Source: Cichorium intybus (Eukaryota; Streptophyta; Magnoliopsida; Asterales; Asteraceae). Taken from it: a stretch of DNA of 64,000 nt. The position numbers and the translations under genes are program-made. Below, piece after piece: positions 50,073-60,900 of the stretch (its first letter is position 1; each line of letters opens with the position of its first letter). The notes below the pieces were generated by a model that saw nothing but the letters and a program-made list of their open reading frames with translations, did no database searches and had not been told where the DNA came from. The stretch spans positions 74,175,494 through 74,239,493 of the forward strand of contig CM042013.1 of NCBI GenBank assembly GCA_023525715.1, given 5' to 3'.

Positions 50073-50816
50073 CTGCACAAAAAATTTTACAATTTTAGTC
50101 CTTTGTCTTCCCCACCGCACCGCGACGCGGCCTAAGAACCAGGCGCGTCGCGCCGAGCAGCTGTTTCCAAAAATCCGAACCAAATCGAGTTTTAACCTGT
50201 TTAAACTCAATCCAAATACACCACAAGGTAGCCTAGGTGCCGACTAACTCATCTAGGGTGTCTATTTGGCACAATAAACACCCTATGAGTCAGCATTGGC
50301 GATTTCTAAGTTTTGACATTTTTGGAGAAATCATCCAAATTAATCCCCTAATCACTAGTTTTAACAAGTAAAAGCTAGTTAAAATGACGTACCGTAGTAG
50401 TGGGAACGAAAAGAGCAAGAAAAAACGCGAGAAATTTTTGGTGATCAGAGCTCCGACTCATGGTTGTGTGTGAATAGTGTCGCGGCTTACCTTAATATCG
50501 AAGTAAACCGACCGATCGCTTCCCGCGTCGCGCAAATACACAACCCGCGTCGCGCGTGTCACCAAATCAGCCCCTGCGCATTGGGTTGGTTGACGATCCC
50601 GCGTCGCGCATTCTTTATTCCTGCGGTGCGGTTATTAAAATTTCCAAATTCTTCACACGACCCCACACTTGCCTTAGACCACTGGTACCTGCAATTAACG
50701 ATGATATTTTTTTCTAATTATTTCTAAGAAATACAAAACCTATTCTATGACACGATGGATTGCCTCCCAACAAGCACTAAGTTTAACGTCTTCAGCCAAA
50801 CGTGGTACTTCTACCC

Positions 50817-51161
50817 CTATTCTTCTTCTTGAACTCCGGATGACATTTGCTTGAACTCTGGTATGAAATTCTGAGCCGTCATTGATATTAAGGATGTGAG
50901 TTGAGTCATCCTATCACTTACTCCACTGATCCATTGCTGCTGCGATTCTAGAAGCTTGAAGACTTTTTCTTCCCTTTCTCTGGATTCTTTCTCATACTGC
51001 TGGTGTCTGGCTTCTAGCATCTCCATCATATCCAGCAATTGCTCCTTATCGATAGTAGCCAACGGGTGATTCTTTGTTTCCTTCAAAATCTCCTCTTTAC
51101 CTCCTTCTCCCGTTCGCATCCATATTTTTTCTTTGTTCCTAATTCCATGCTCCATTAGCAC
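50817..51161 (-). CDS. Small coiled-coil ORF of Athila-like element 2
   Basis: An open frame of about 114 residues between protease and the conserved block. It contains a charged helical stretch (LLDMMEMLEARHQQYEKESR, then EREEKVFKLLESQQQW) likely to be a coiled coil. There is no known domain. It occupies the place where pol would end, and may be a recombined gag-like piece. Confidence 0.4.
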   Translation of the reverse strand: MLMEHGIRNKEKIWMRTGEGGKEEILKETKNHPLATIDKEQLLDMMEMLEARHQQYEKESREREEKVFKLLESQQQWISGVSDRMTQLTSLISMTAQNFIPEFKQMSSGVQEEE

Positions 51162-51233
51162 ATTTTTGTCTGCTTGCTAGTCATCCTTCCCTGGAGGTAA
51201 CGATACAGGGTTTCCAAACATATTCAACCTTCT

Positions 51234-51773
51234 TTATCGCGTCCCAAAGGAGATGTCTACATCCCCCGTCTTGCAGTCAATCACAGCGCCAGCCGTAGCT
51301 AGAAATGGGCGTCCTAAAATAAGCGCAGGCGCGTCATCCAAACTTTCATACTCCATGACTAGGAAATCTACATGGTAAAAGAAGTCTCCAACCTTGACGA
51401 TGACATTGGTCAATTTCCCCTGGGATACCTTTGTTGATTGGTCAGCCAGCTGCAGTACAACTTTTGCTAGCTCTAATTCTTCATTCTTGTACTTGTCGTA
51501 CAAGTACCCCGGTAGCACATTTACACTTGCTCCCAAGTCCAGCAAAGTGTTCCGAATGACCACATCTCCTACAGTAGTAGTGATCAATGGTGATCCAGGA
51601 TCCTTCTCTTTTTTGGGCAGTGTTCTTAAAAGTGCCTCACTTGCCTTGATTGTCAATCTAACAGTATCCGGTGTGGGAATCTTACCTTTTTCATTTCTCT
51701 CGCATATTTCCTGAAGGATCCTTGTGTCCTCAGGAGCGTCCTTAAGTTCATCCCACAGAGGTTGGTTCATCAA
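51234..51773 (-). CDS. Retropepsin-like aspartic protease domain of Athila-like element 2
   Basis: About 179 residues. GDVVIRNTLLDLGASVNVLP carries the protease catalytic motif in its plant Ty3 form (D-LGAS). LADQSTKVSQGKLTNVIVKV and ALILGRPFLATAGAVIDCKT follow, as in Athila and Tat proteases. It starts one frame off the linker ORF ending at 51770, so expression with gag would need a shift. It stops at 51234, and no reverse transcriptase follows. Confidence 0.8.
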   Translation of the reverse strand: MMNQPLWDELKDAPEDTRILQEICERNEKGKIPTPDTVRLTIKASEALLRTLPKKEKDPGSPLITTTVGDVVIRNTLLDLGASVNVLPGYLYDKYKNEELELAKVVLQLADQSTKVSQGKLTNVIVKVGDFFYHVDFLVMEYESLDDAPALILGRPFLATAGAVIDCKTGDVDISFGTR

Positions 51774-53963
51774 TGGCCCCCTATCGATTTAGGCGCTTCC
51801 TCTTTTTTCTTCCCTTTCTTATCTTTCTTTCTTTGCTTAATTCCTGCTATCACTGACTGCTTTTCTTCATGGACGTCCTCGTCCACCTTTGGTTGAGTTC
51901 CCTCCTCAACAGGAATTTCCTTTTCTTCCTTTCCTTCTTCCTCTTTAATCTCCACTTTCTCCTGGACTTCTTCTTTCTTCTCAGGTTCTGCCTTGCTTCC
52001 TGAATCTAATAAGTCCTCCAAGATGACCTTTCTCCATTCAGCCTCGACCTTATTGACGTGTTCCTTCCCGGCTCGCTGATTATGGGTTGGATTAACTTCC
52101 GTGGCACTTGGCAGCTTTCCATTGTCCCTTTTTCCTTGATCCTCGGCCATTTGTCCAATTTGCCTTTCCATGTTTGCAATAGCTTTTGCATTGGCTTGGG
52201 ACTGCTGCTGAGTAGCACTGAACATCTCATACATTTTTGCAACCAAGTCCTCTTGCTTTCCTGGGGCATTGTTGACAGCAGTGTCGACCCCCCTATTATT
52301 GTTGTTACCACCCCCATTCGCATTTCCATTATTGCTTGCGGGCTGGTATGACCTAGTTTGATTTGATGATTGACCTTGGTGGTTATTCTGCCTCTGGTTG
52401 TTGTAGTTCTGCTGCTGCCCTTGATTATACGGTCTGTAGGGTCGTCCATTGTTATACTGACCTTGACCCTGGCCGTAAACTTGGTTTACCTCCTGATTTT
52501 TCGGTCCTCCTTGACCTCCTAGTGGTTAACCTTGAGGTCCATTCTGCAGCGTTGACATAAGTCTGTCAAACTTCTTGTTTAATTTGCTTATCTCCTTTTT
52601 ACCTCCTTCTTCCAATCAACATCAGCTCCCACTGCTGCTGCTGTGCCTACAGTTTTTCTTGTAGAAAAGTTCGCTTTGGAGCCATTGCTCAATTGTTCTA
52701 AGAACTGCCAAGCCTCCTCCGGGTCTTGCCACATAAATGTCCCACTTGACGAGGCATTTATCATTGCTTGGTGTGTTTCGCTGACTCCTTTAAAGAACAA
52801 TTTGACCAACTGCCATTTGGGAATCTCGTGATGCGGGCAGGATCGCAGTAGCTCCTTTAATCGATCGAATGCTTCGTGGAAAGCTTCTCCTGGCTTTTGA
52901 TGGAAGTCCTGAATGACCCTCCTAATCTCCGTTGTTTTGCTTGCCGGATAGAATTCTTGTAGGAACTTGGCCTTGAGCTGGTCCCACGTGGTAATGCTGT
53001 TTGCTGGTAAAGACATAAACCAGTATTTGGCTTTGTCTTTAAGAGTGAATGGGAATAACCTAAGCCTAAAGATGTTCCTATTAGTATTCCTAAGGTTATT
53101 AGCATTGGCAATCGCTATAAATTCGTACAAATGGTTGTACGGGTCATCCTGCTTATACCCCTTAAACTCTGGTAATATCCCTAACAATTGAGGCCTTATT
53201 TCTACTTGAGATTCAATATTGTCAGGAATATAAATTGGCGACGGGTCATCATATTCCCGTGGCTGGAAATGTGATGCAACCGATTGCCTTCTCGGTTGTG
53301 CAAAATATAAAGGTTGAGCAGGGTTACCGTAGAAGTGCTGATCGTTATACCCCTGCTGACCTGGTGGTTGTTGGTGCTGCTGTGTTCTTCTGGGAGGTCC
53401 CCGACCTCGGTTCCACGGTTGTTGGGGCGCTGGTGGAACCCATCCTTCATCTTTCTCATCATATCTCTCCTCAGTCTCTGGATACAGGTACTATTGCTGA
53501 GGAGGCTGCTGGTATTGTTGTGGTTGTGTAGGTTGAGGATTGAAAAGTACTGGTTGTGGTTGTGAAATTGGTTGTGAAGTAGGTGTCTGCTGTCTAGAAG
53601 CTAGGGTGCCATCACGGGTCGGCGCTCCCCAAGACATGGAAGAGGTGAATGGATTTGTGGATTGTGGTTGTGATACCGGTGGAAATGAATCGATGGCGGA
53701 GTGCATGATGGTATGGGTACAGGGGCTGAAACTGCACCACCAGAAGCACCCGTGCTCCCGAATTGAAACTCCGAAACCGGGGGAATAAAAGACATCCCCG
53801 TTGCCTCACCCGAAGGTTCCTGGGCAACATGCTCCGGACTACTGCTAATATTACTAAAACTCATGATATTGTAACGCCTACGTGCACTGTTTTTGCATGC
53901 AGTTCCCTTAATCTCAGGATCAAAATGCAAAGGTGATACTTGCTCACCCCTGCGGGTACGCAT
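51770..53963 (-). pseudogene. Gag and linker remnant of Athila-like element 2
   Basis: The region starts near 53963 with MRTRRGEQVSPLHFDPEIKG, typical of Athila gag, then crosses several frameshifts through a proline/glutamine-rich part. The gag core is open at 53187-52588: LPEFKGYKQDDPYNHLYEFI, LFPFTLKDKAKYWFMSLPAN, WDQLKAKFLQEFYP, GEAFHEAFDRLKELLRSCPH, a Retrotrans_gag domain. Downstream is an N/Q-rich then K/E-rich linker to 51770. I see no CCHC knuckle. The many frame changes indicate it is not functional. Confidence 0.8.
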
Positions 53964-54079
53964 GCACTAATGCAATACGCCCACAAAATCAAAAAGCAAA
54001 ATACTAACCAAATGAAACTCACAAAAGAAAAATCAGAAACTAAAGCTCGTACTAATCACCTAATCTTAAGCTCACAACT

Positions 54080-54096
54080 CCCCGGCAACGGCACCA
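54080..54096 (-). promoter_or_regulatory. Primer-binding site of Athila-like element 2
   Basis: TGGTGCCGTTGCCGGGG on the minus strand, with one difference from element 1 (T for C at the fourth base). tRNA-Asp type. Confidence 0.75.
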
Positions 54097-54101
54097 AAAT
54101 T

Positions 54102-55199
54102 TGACATCGCAGTGGTCGTCATGCGGTCAAAAATAAGAAAAACCTAACACACACACTTAGCACAGTGGAAGTCAGGGTCAATCCGCAGGAGTTACGTGGT
54201 CAAGTCAAGGTGATAGATTACCAACTATATTGTCACGCTATAGTCAGAGGTCTTAGTTCCTACACTTTTGACTACTGATCCCGAAAAGCATAAACTAAAC
54301 AATCTCAAAACAAGCATAGACTAAGCTAAGCTTCAACTCAAACCTAGTTACTTTCTGAAATCAGAATTACATCTCTGCTTTAGAAGCAACAAAGGCATTC
54401 AAAGAAACCAAACAATCACAAGGCATGAACTGAACCAATAACTAAAAGTCCAAATGACAGTCACTGGCTAGAGTCCAAACCTAAAAGCTAACCTAGTAGT
54501 CCCAAACAAGGTCATAAACACATCCAAACACAATCCAAGCATTCAAAATCAATAACAAGCATCAAACACCGAAAAACCAATATTACTTGTAACCAAATGA
54601 TTATTATAAACCCAAAACAGTTCCAATCATACAATACAGTAACAAGAACTGAAAAATAGTAAATGAAATGCTCAAGGTCAGTGGTTGTCACTCCCACAAA
54701 CCCTAGCCACTAATGCTAACTATTAAACTAAAAAGAAATTAAACATAAAAACCTGAAATACCAAAAGGTAGTTGCTGGAAACGAGTTCTTGGAGTCAAAG
54801 AGCCTCTACGGTCGATTTTTCACCAGGGTTTTGCTCTGGTTTTCGGCTGAAAACACCTCTATTTATAGTTGCAAATTTTACGCAACCGCGCCGCGCATAT
54901 ATGGTTTCCGCGGCGCGCGTAGGGTTTTATCCCCGTTTCTTCGGACTTTGAATTTTGTTCCACCGCCTTGTATCCGCGTCGCGCCTTCTTGATTTCCGTG
55001 GCACACGTACGTTTTTTCCTGATTTTTCCTTCCTCTGCAAACTTTCTCCAATTTGTACGCCTTTGGTCCCTGTTTTCATTATTTTCTTCCAAACAAGTAC
55101 TGACACGAAAAGTGAGAATACCATGATATATATGATATAATTTCACTAAGAATAGGGCTCAACAACGACTAAAATATGTAATATCACTAGGCATTGTCA
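54102..55199 (-). repeat. 5' LTR of Athila-like element 2
   Basis: The 1098-base LTR starts TGACATCGCAG and ends CATTGTCA. It contains GC-rich CCGCGGCGCGCG motifs around 54890-54930. Confidence 0.9.
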
Positions 55200-55204
55200 G
55201 TCAG

Positions 55205-55740
55205 TAGAGAGAAAGGTTGATTTATTAATTGTTTAATAAATCAATAAAAATAAATAAATAGTTTATTAATATATTTAAGTGTTAATATATTAATTAGAAA
55301 CTATAATAATTAATTAGAAATTAATCTAGAATTAATTGGATTTAATTTAGTGATTAATTTAATTAATTAAAAGTGCATGGACTGGTTCTGTAATTATTCA
55401 ATAGTTGAATATTGACTGGTCAATGTACAGGGGTGGAAGTGGCGAGATTTGGTGGTGACACCATAAATCTCGAAACCCTAATTAGGGTTTAGTAAAGCCT
55501 TGCCCAATTGGTAAAAGGCTTACCAAAGATGGGCTCTAGGGTTTTAAGTTGTGCCACCTGAAAACTATAAATAGGGAATCCCTGGAAAACCCTAGCCTGC
55601 GCCAACTCTCTCTACCAGAAGAAACCCTAAAATGCTTGTCTCTTGTGGGATGGAAGGAGCAAAGTTGTTTAACCGAAATTTTAACCATAGCCTCCTTTCA
55701 TCATTCCAAGTTCATCCTTCAAATTATCCTGAATTCGATA
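55205..55740 (+). repeat. Copia LTR fragment, right of Athila-like element 2
   Basis: It continues 46733. The first 180 bases are AT-rich (TTAATTAATTAAAAG). AACTATAAATAGGG at 55562-55575 is a plausible TATA region, followed by CCCTGGAAAACCCTAGCC. The 3' end of the LTR is not clear. Confidence 0.5.
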
Positions 55741-56228
55741 TAAAATTACCAAATAAATCCGTCCCAAAAAAAAAATTTGAATTTGTCTCGAAAAATAACA
55801 TATGCATGAATTATGTCTAAAAAAATATGTAAAATATACACAAAATAAGTATGGAAAAGGATGCATAAAATGCACCTAACAGGTATGTATGCAATTTGAT
55901 GGAATGTGTGGTATTTTGGAGAACTCGTTAAGCTTTGTGTTTATTCTCTTAAGTTAAATGTTTTTCAGGTACATCTTTTGTTAGGTGAAAGGACATAGCG
56001 TGAATGTACATCTTTTGTTAGGTGAAAGGACATAGCGTGAATGTACTGCATGTTGTACATTGTTGAGACTTCCGCTGATTCATGTTTTGTATTGGATTTG
56101 TTTTTATGTGTTTTAGACATGTTATTTTACTAAATGTTGAATAAGTATTTTATGATATTTAAATGGTTTCTTCACTTATATTCTGATTTTAAAATGAAAA
56201 TTTTGTTCTTAAATTTGGGACGTTACAA
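55741..56228. repeat. Ty3-LTR-like terminus with a 37-base duplication
   Basis: The end GGGACGTTACA at about 56227 resembles an LTR end. At 55970-56043 a 37-base unit containing GTACATCTTTTGTTAGGTG is present twice in tandem without visible changes. No start or target duplication was found. Confidence 0.4.
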
Positions 56229-56739
56229 TTTCAATGATTGTCATTCTAAAAAACTTATAATTTCAATGAATAAGTAATGATATCAAACATATTACATATC
56301 TATTTACTAAATCAAATACAAATATATCTAACATCTTGATATAAATTGATTTTTTTAAACCAATTATTACAAAGGTAACTTAAACTTAAGGATAATATAA
56401 TTGGATAAAATATAAAATGTGTTAGAAAGATAAGTGTTCATATGGATCGTATTCAATTGTGTTTTTATTGGGATAGAACTAAACATGCAACATATTTCTT
56501 GCCTTGCGATTGGTAATTTGTTTTAGCTTCATTATATTCCTCTTTTCTAGTTTAATATAATAAACATGTACTTTCAAAATAAAGTTTTATGTGTTCTTAA
56601 CTTGCACTTTCCTCCCACATTGCATAACTTGGTTTAGAACTTTTGTCGTGCGCTTTGTGGTTTTCCAAAGTCTTAATCCGCATGTTCAGTGCATTTTGCG
56701 AGTTTGACTCTAAACCACACCACATTGCATCGTGAACGC

Positions 56740-57080
56740 CCCTAGCCTTTTGAAAGCATAAAAACGTCCATGCATGCTTGGTGGGTTGTGTAACTAACTA
56801 TGATGTTTGGAAAAAGAGAAAGGTCAATTGTACACGCAACACAAGAATTCAAGTCTCCAAGATTGTAGATGACAGAAATATCAATTGCCAAATTGTTGTA
56901 GCATAGGAGGGGCCACAGGACAGATCCATGAGCCAATAAATTCCTTGAGCATCCTCCCTAGCCAAATGCCTTCATAAATGCTTTGGCTCATTGCCCTAAA
57001 CTTTTCTTGAACGCTACCCCTTGCAATCAAAAATTGTTTCTTACTACTTCGAATGATAAGATTCCCCCAATCTTATATGC
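56740..57080 (-). pseudogene. Copia RNase H remnant
   Basis: The minus strand reads EKFRAMSQSIYEGIWLGRML, matching the AEFRAMSQ.ICEGIWL stretch of copia RNase H, followed by a degenerate LLCYNNLAIDIS (for LLCDN..AI.IA). The lineage differs from the copia at 7137. It is very decayed. The rest of 56229-57922 shows no gene. Confidence 0.6.
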
Positions 57081-57922
57081 AAAACCTGTTGTTGTTCTCT
57101 CGTAGGCTAAGGCACCACATCAGTCAACATCTTTGTAGATTGTATCAGATAAATTTGGTAAAAATGGAGCATTGTGCAAGCTTTCTTTCCCTTTCACATT
57201 GCTACAGGATATCATTATCATTAGGATCATCAGGAATGTTGCCTTGAGAAGTGAGCTTTTCGAATGTTTGACTCGGTTCGAGCTCTTGACTTCGCTGTGA
57301 CCATCTATTCTATACGCACGTTCTGATCTCCATTTCCATGTATGTCAGACTTCCTTTGGGATAAAGCTCTGAAACACACTTGTTCTTCTGAGACAACGAA
57401 CAGATAAAAAGTAATAGGTTAATTATCATTAACATACATCTACTTGGAAAAAGTAGTTGTAGCCAGGCTTCTCAATAAGTGGGGTTTTGATCTAGATCTA
57501 ATTCAACATATTTATGTTATTCAACATCTAAAAAAACTTGATCAACTGATCCAACAAATTGACTTATTTAGGCAGATTAATAATTCGGTGGACCATTCAA
57601 AACTCAAAAAATATAAGTTCTTTTTTTAATATTATATATAAATACGCTCTTATACTAGAGGCCAATAAAATCAATAATGACCGGGCTATTTATGATAAGT
57701 CGTGATATCCATCTATTTAAATAAGTTGGGTCATGTTAGCATATTACGTATAAACATTGGAGGTGTAGGAAATTGTTGTTTTAACAAATTATGAAAGTTG
57801 TTACGTAAGGAGACAAGTATTTCTCCTTCACAAAGTCCAAATATGATATCAGTCGTCGGTTGTGTAATCCCCACTATGTTATTGGCAAACAAATTAATAC
57901 ATAAGACACTATGAAATAATCT

Positions 57923-60900
57923 TCAATAAAAATGAAATATACCTTTATAGCTGGCGTCCTCACCAACAAATTGACGATATAATGAAGACACCACAATGTC
58001 AGGCACCATAAATCGCATGTTGTTTAGGATGTATTCTCCTGTTGTTGTTTGAAATCCCATGAGATCTCCACCAATGATGTGATTCCATGACTTGTAATAA
58101 CCCAACGCATCTTCTTCTTCATCCATGTCTCCATCATCATATACAAAACTAACCCCACATTCCTTTGCAACTTGATTAGCAATACAATAATGTTTCTGAC
58201 TCACAGTAATAGTAACCTGGTCACCACCTTCCATCTCATTCATCCTAAACATCCAATGGCTTAAAAATATTGCAGAGTCTCCGCTTACATCGACTTTGTA
58301 AACATAATTATTGTATATCCATGTGCGGTTCTTTGTTATATTACTAACTATGATGATTGGAAAATAAAAGAAGTCATCTTTTCGAAATTGCAATGTACAA
58401 ACATTGAAGAAATTCAATCCTGTGAGGTTGTTAAGAGATGATGGGATGGTAAATGATATTGATGACCCCATGCTTTTATCTGTAATCCAATTCGGCATCT
58501 CTTCACCTCCGTATATTGTGCTGAATATTCCAAATTCATAATACATCTGCCAAATACAACAACCTTAATTATATACGTACATACTCACACAAAGACAGAA
58601 ATTTAACTAGAGCAAACCTGAATTTCAGATTCCTCTGATCCTCTAGACAAAATATCAGTTCCCATTCCCATGTGCCTTTTGTTAAGTAAGTCTAGCTTAC
58701 TCCAGCCCAAACTATGCAAGACCTTTTCTTCAACACCTGCCATTGGTTGGATTTTGATCATGCCCTCAAATTCAAACGACGAAGGTGCATTTATCTTCCA
58801 ATCTATTGAGAAATTGAGTGGGGACATTTCTGGATCAAATGAAACTTTAAGTGGCATAGGCTTGTCAGAATCAAAAAAGAGGTCCAAATATGTTAGTGTA
58901 TGTGGAGGGTGCTCGACAGATGTCAGCTTTTTACAGTCTCTCATACTGAGTATCTGAAGCTTAGGAAGGCTTCTCACACAACTGGGTAGGGAAACGATAG
59001 GATTGTCGTCTAAACATAATTCCTTTAACATTGATAGGCAACTGAAGTCTATGGGAAAGGATTCGGTGGACAAGTTATTATTCTCAAATGACAACTTTAC
59101 TAAAGATCTTGGTATAGAAAGAGAAACGAGCTTCGAATCACTTGGTATGGCCTTGACGACGGCCAAGGAAGAGGTTTTTGTGTGTATGCCAATGTTGTTA
59201 GCCGATGAATGCATACCCCTAATCTTTATTCGAGATTCACCGAGATGACAACCATTTAGCAATAGTGTTTTAACTTTCTTTAGCATGCCTAAGCTTCTTG
59301 GAAGTTTTTCAAGCTTGATGCAATAACTCAGATCAACAAGGACAAGTTCAAAACATTGTTGAATTGATTCACAAACCTCAAGCAAACCAATGCAATTTCT
59401 AACTATTAATCTCTCAAGTGCTGGGAGTTCATCGAAGCCACCCACACTACAAAGTTGTTCACAGAAACTTAAATTAAGAATCTTTAGTGAACCAAGCAAT
59501 CTTTTATCTTTCGAGCACGATCCAATCAACTGTTGAAATGGAGATAAGTTAGAATAGTAGTGAACTTAATCAACTTAACATAGAAGAATGACAAATGGAA
59601 ATAAGTTACCTTTTGCCTCTTTTGAAGTCGTTGTGGATTGCTATAGATGCCAAATGATTCAATATTGCTATATGACATGTCAAGAGCAACCAGATTCTCC
59701 ATCGGTAAGTCTGAAGGTATAGACTTCAAAGGGAACCCATGCATACAGAGCCATCTTAAATCTTCTGGAAAGTTCTCGTAGGACCCATTAGTTTGCACAT
59801 GATTGAGTTGTAGTAGCATCAGACTATCCATGTTACTCAATGCATTTGTTTTCAGCTCAAATGATGCACACAACTTATCTTTCTCAAGCCTTCGCATGTC
59901 AAGGGCAAGGCCTAGAAGATTTCTTCTACCCTAAAAAGGAACCAAATGCCAAAATAAGTCATAATAATTATATAAATGATACAAAATACTTTAACGTGCA
60001 TACTACTATGGAATAAATGCAAGAACTGGTAATATACTTTCATCTATATGTGTTTACAACATCCTACTTCCATTTCTTTCTATTTCAGCGCTGTACTTTC
60101 AACCTTTTTCCTATTAAGACATTTTACTTTAAAGAATCTAACCAATTATAGCATCACACTCTCCATTCTTTTCTTATTAAGATATTATACATCAAAAAAT
60201 CTACCCATTTATAGCAATGAAAATCACTTCGTTATTTGGATGACATTGATATAATAGAGTACATTTTTCAAAGCACAATGCTATTTCTTGCATTTAATCC
60301 TACTACTAACAAGCATACATGGCTGTTTACCTTTTTTTGATTCAACACTTTGAATATGTCCTCATGAGACCATAATCGACTTCGCTTCCATGGCTTGTCA
60401 GGTGATTCTTCGCATACTAGGAATCTTCCTATATCTTGAACCAGCTGATGCATCATAAACTCGTTATCCCATCCAATAGTAAGAAGGCATCTGTCAATTA
60501 GATTCGTGATACCGGTTCTTGTTTCCAAACCACACGCCTGTAATATTGTTTCGGTAACGTCTCTATCCATTCCAACAAAAAAACAAGCAATATGCTTAAA
60601 TATGTCCTTATTCTGTTTGGATGGTAGAGAATTAAAGCTCATTCTCATGACATTATTTATAGGGGAATCATTTTCTTTCTTTAGCCGTGTTATGTACCCC
60701 TCCCAATAAGGTATATCTCGATTATGTAGGGATCTGCCCAAAACTTTAAGAGCCATTGGATGTCCTTCACAATACTTTGCAAGTTCTTCTGACATGTCTT
60801 CATAACCTGCCTTGGGATCATTGCACATGAATGCATGAAGACACAAAAGTTTTTGTGATTCAGTCTTATACAAGCCTTTAAGCACATGCTTTGTATGCCT

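Larger units (their letters stand above)
46734..55199 (-). mobile_element. Athila-like LTR element 2 (older, non-autonomous)
   Basis: It is bounded by TG...CA with TSD GTCAG (46729-46733, 55200-55204). Its LTRs are 54102-55199 (5') and 46734-47865 (3'). The primer site at 54080-54096 is of the tRNA-Asp type with one mismatch. In element order it has gag remnant, linker, protease, coiled-coil ORF, the conserved block at 50744-50815 and ATHILA ORF-1 remnant. Reverse transcriptase, RNase H and integrase are absent with no space left for them. LTRs differ by a 30-40 base length change and many substitutions, so it is older than element 1. Intervals 47886-48879 and 50073-50743 are non-coding element sequence homologous to element 1. 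Confidence 0.9.
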
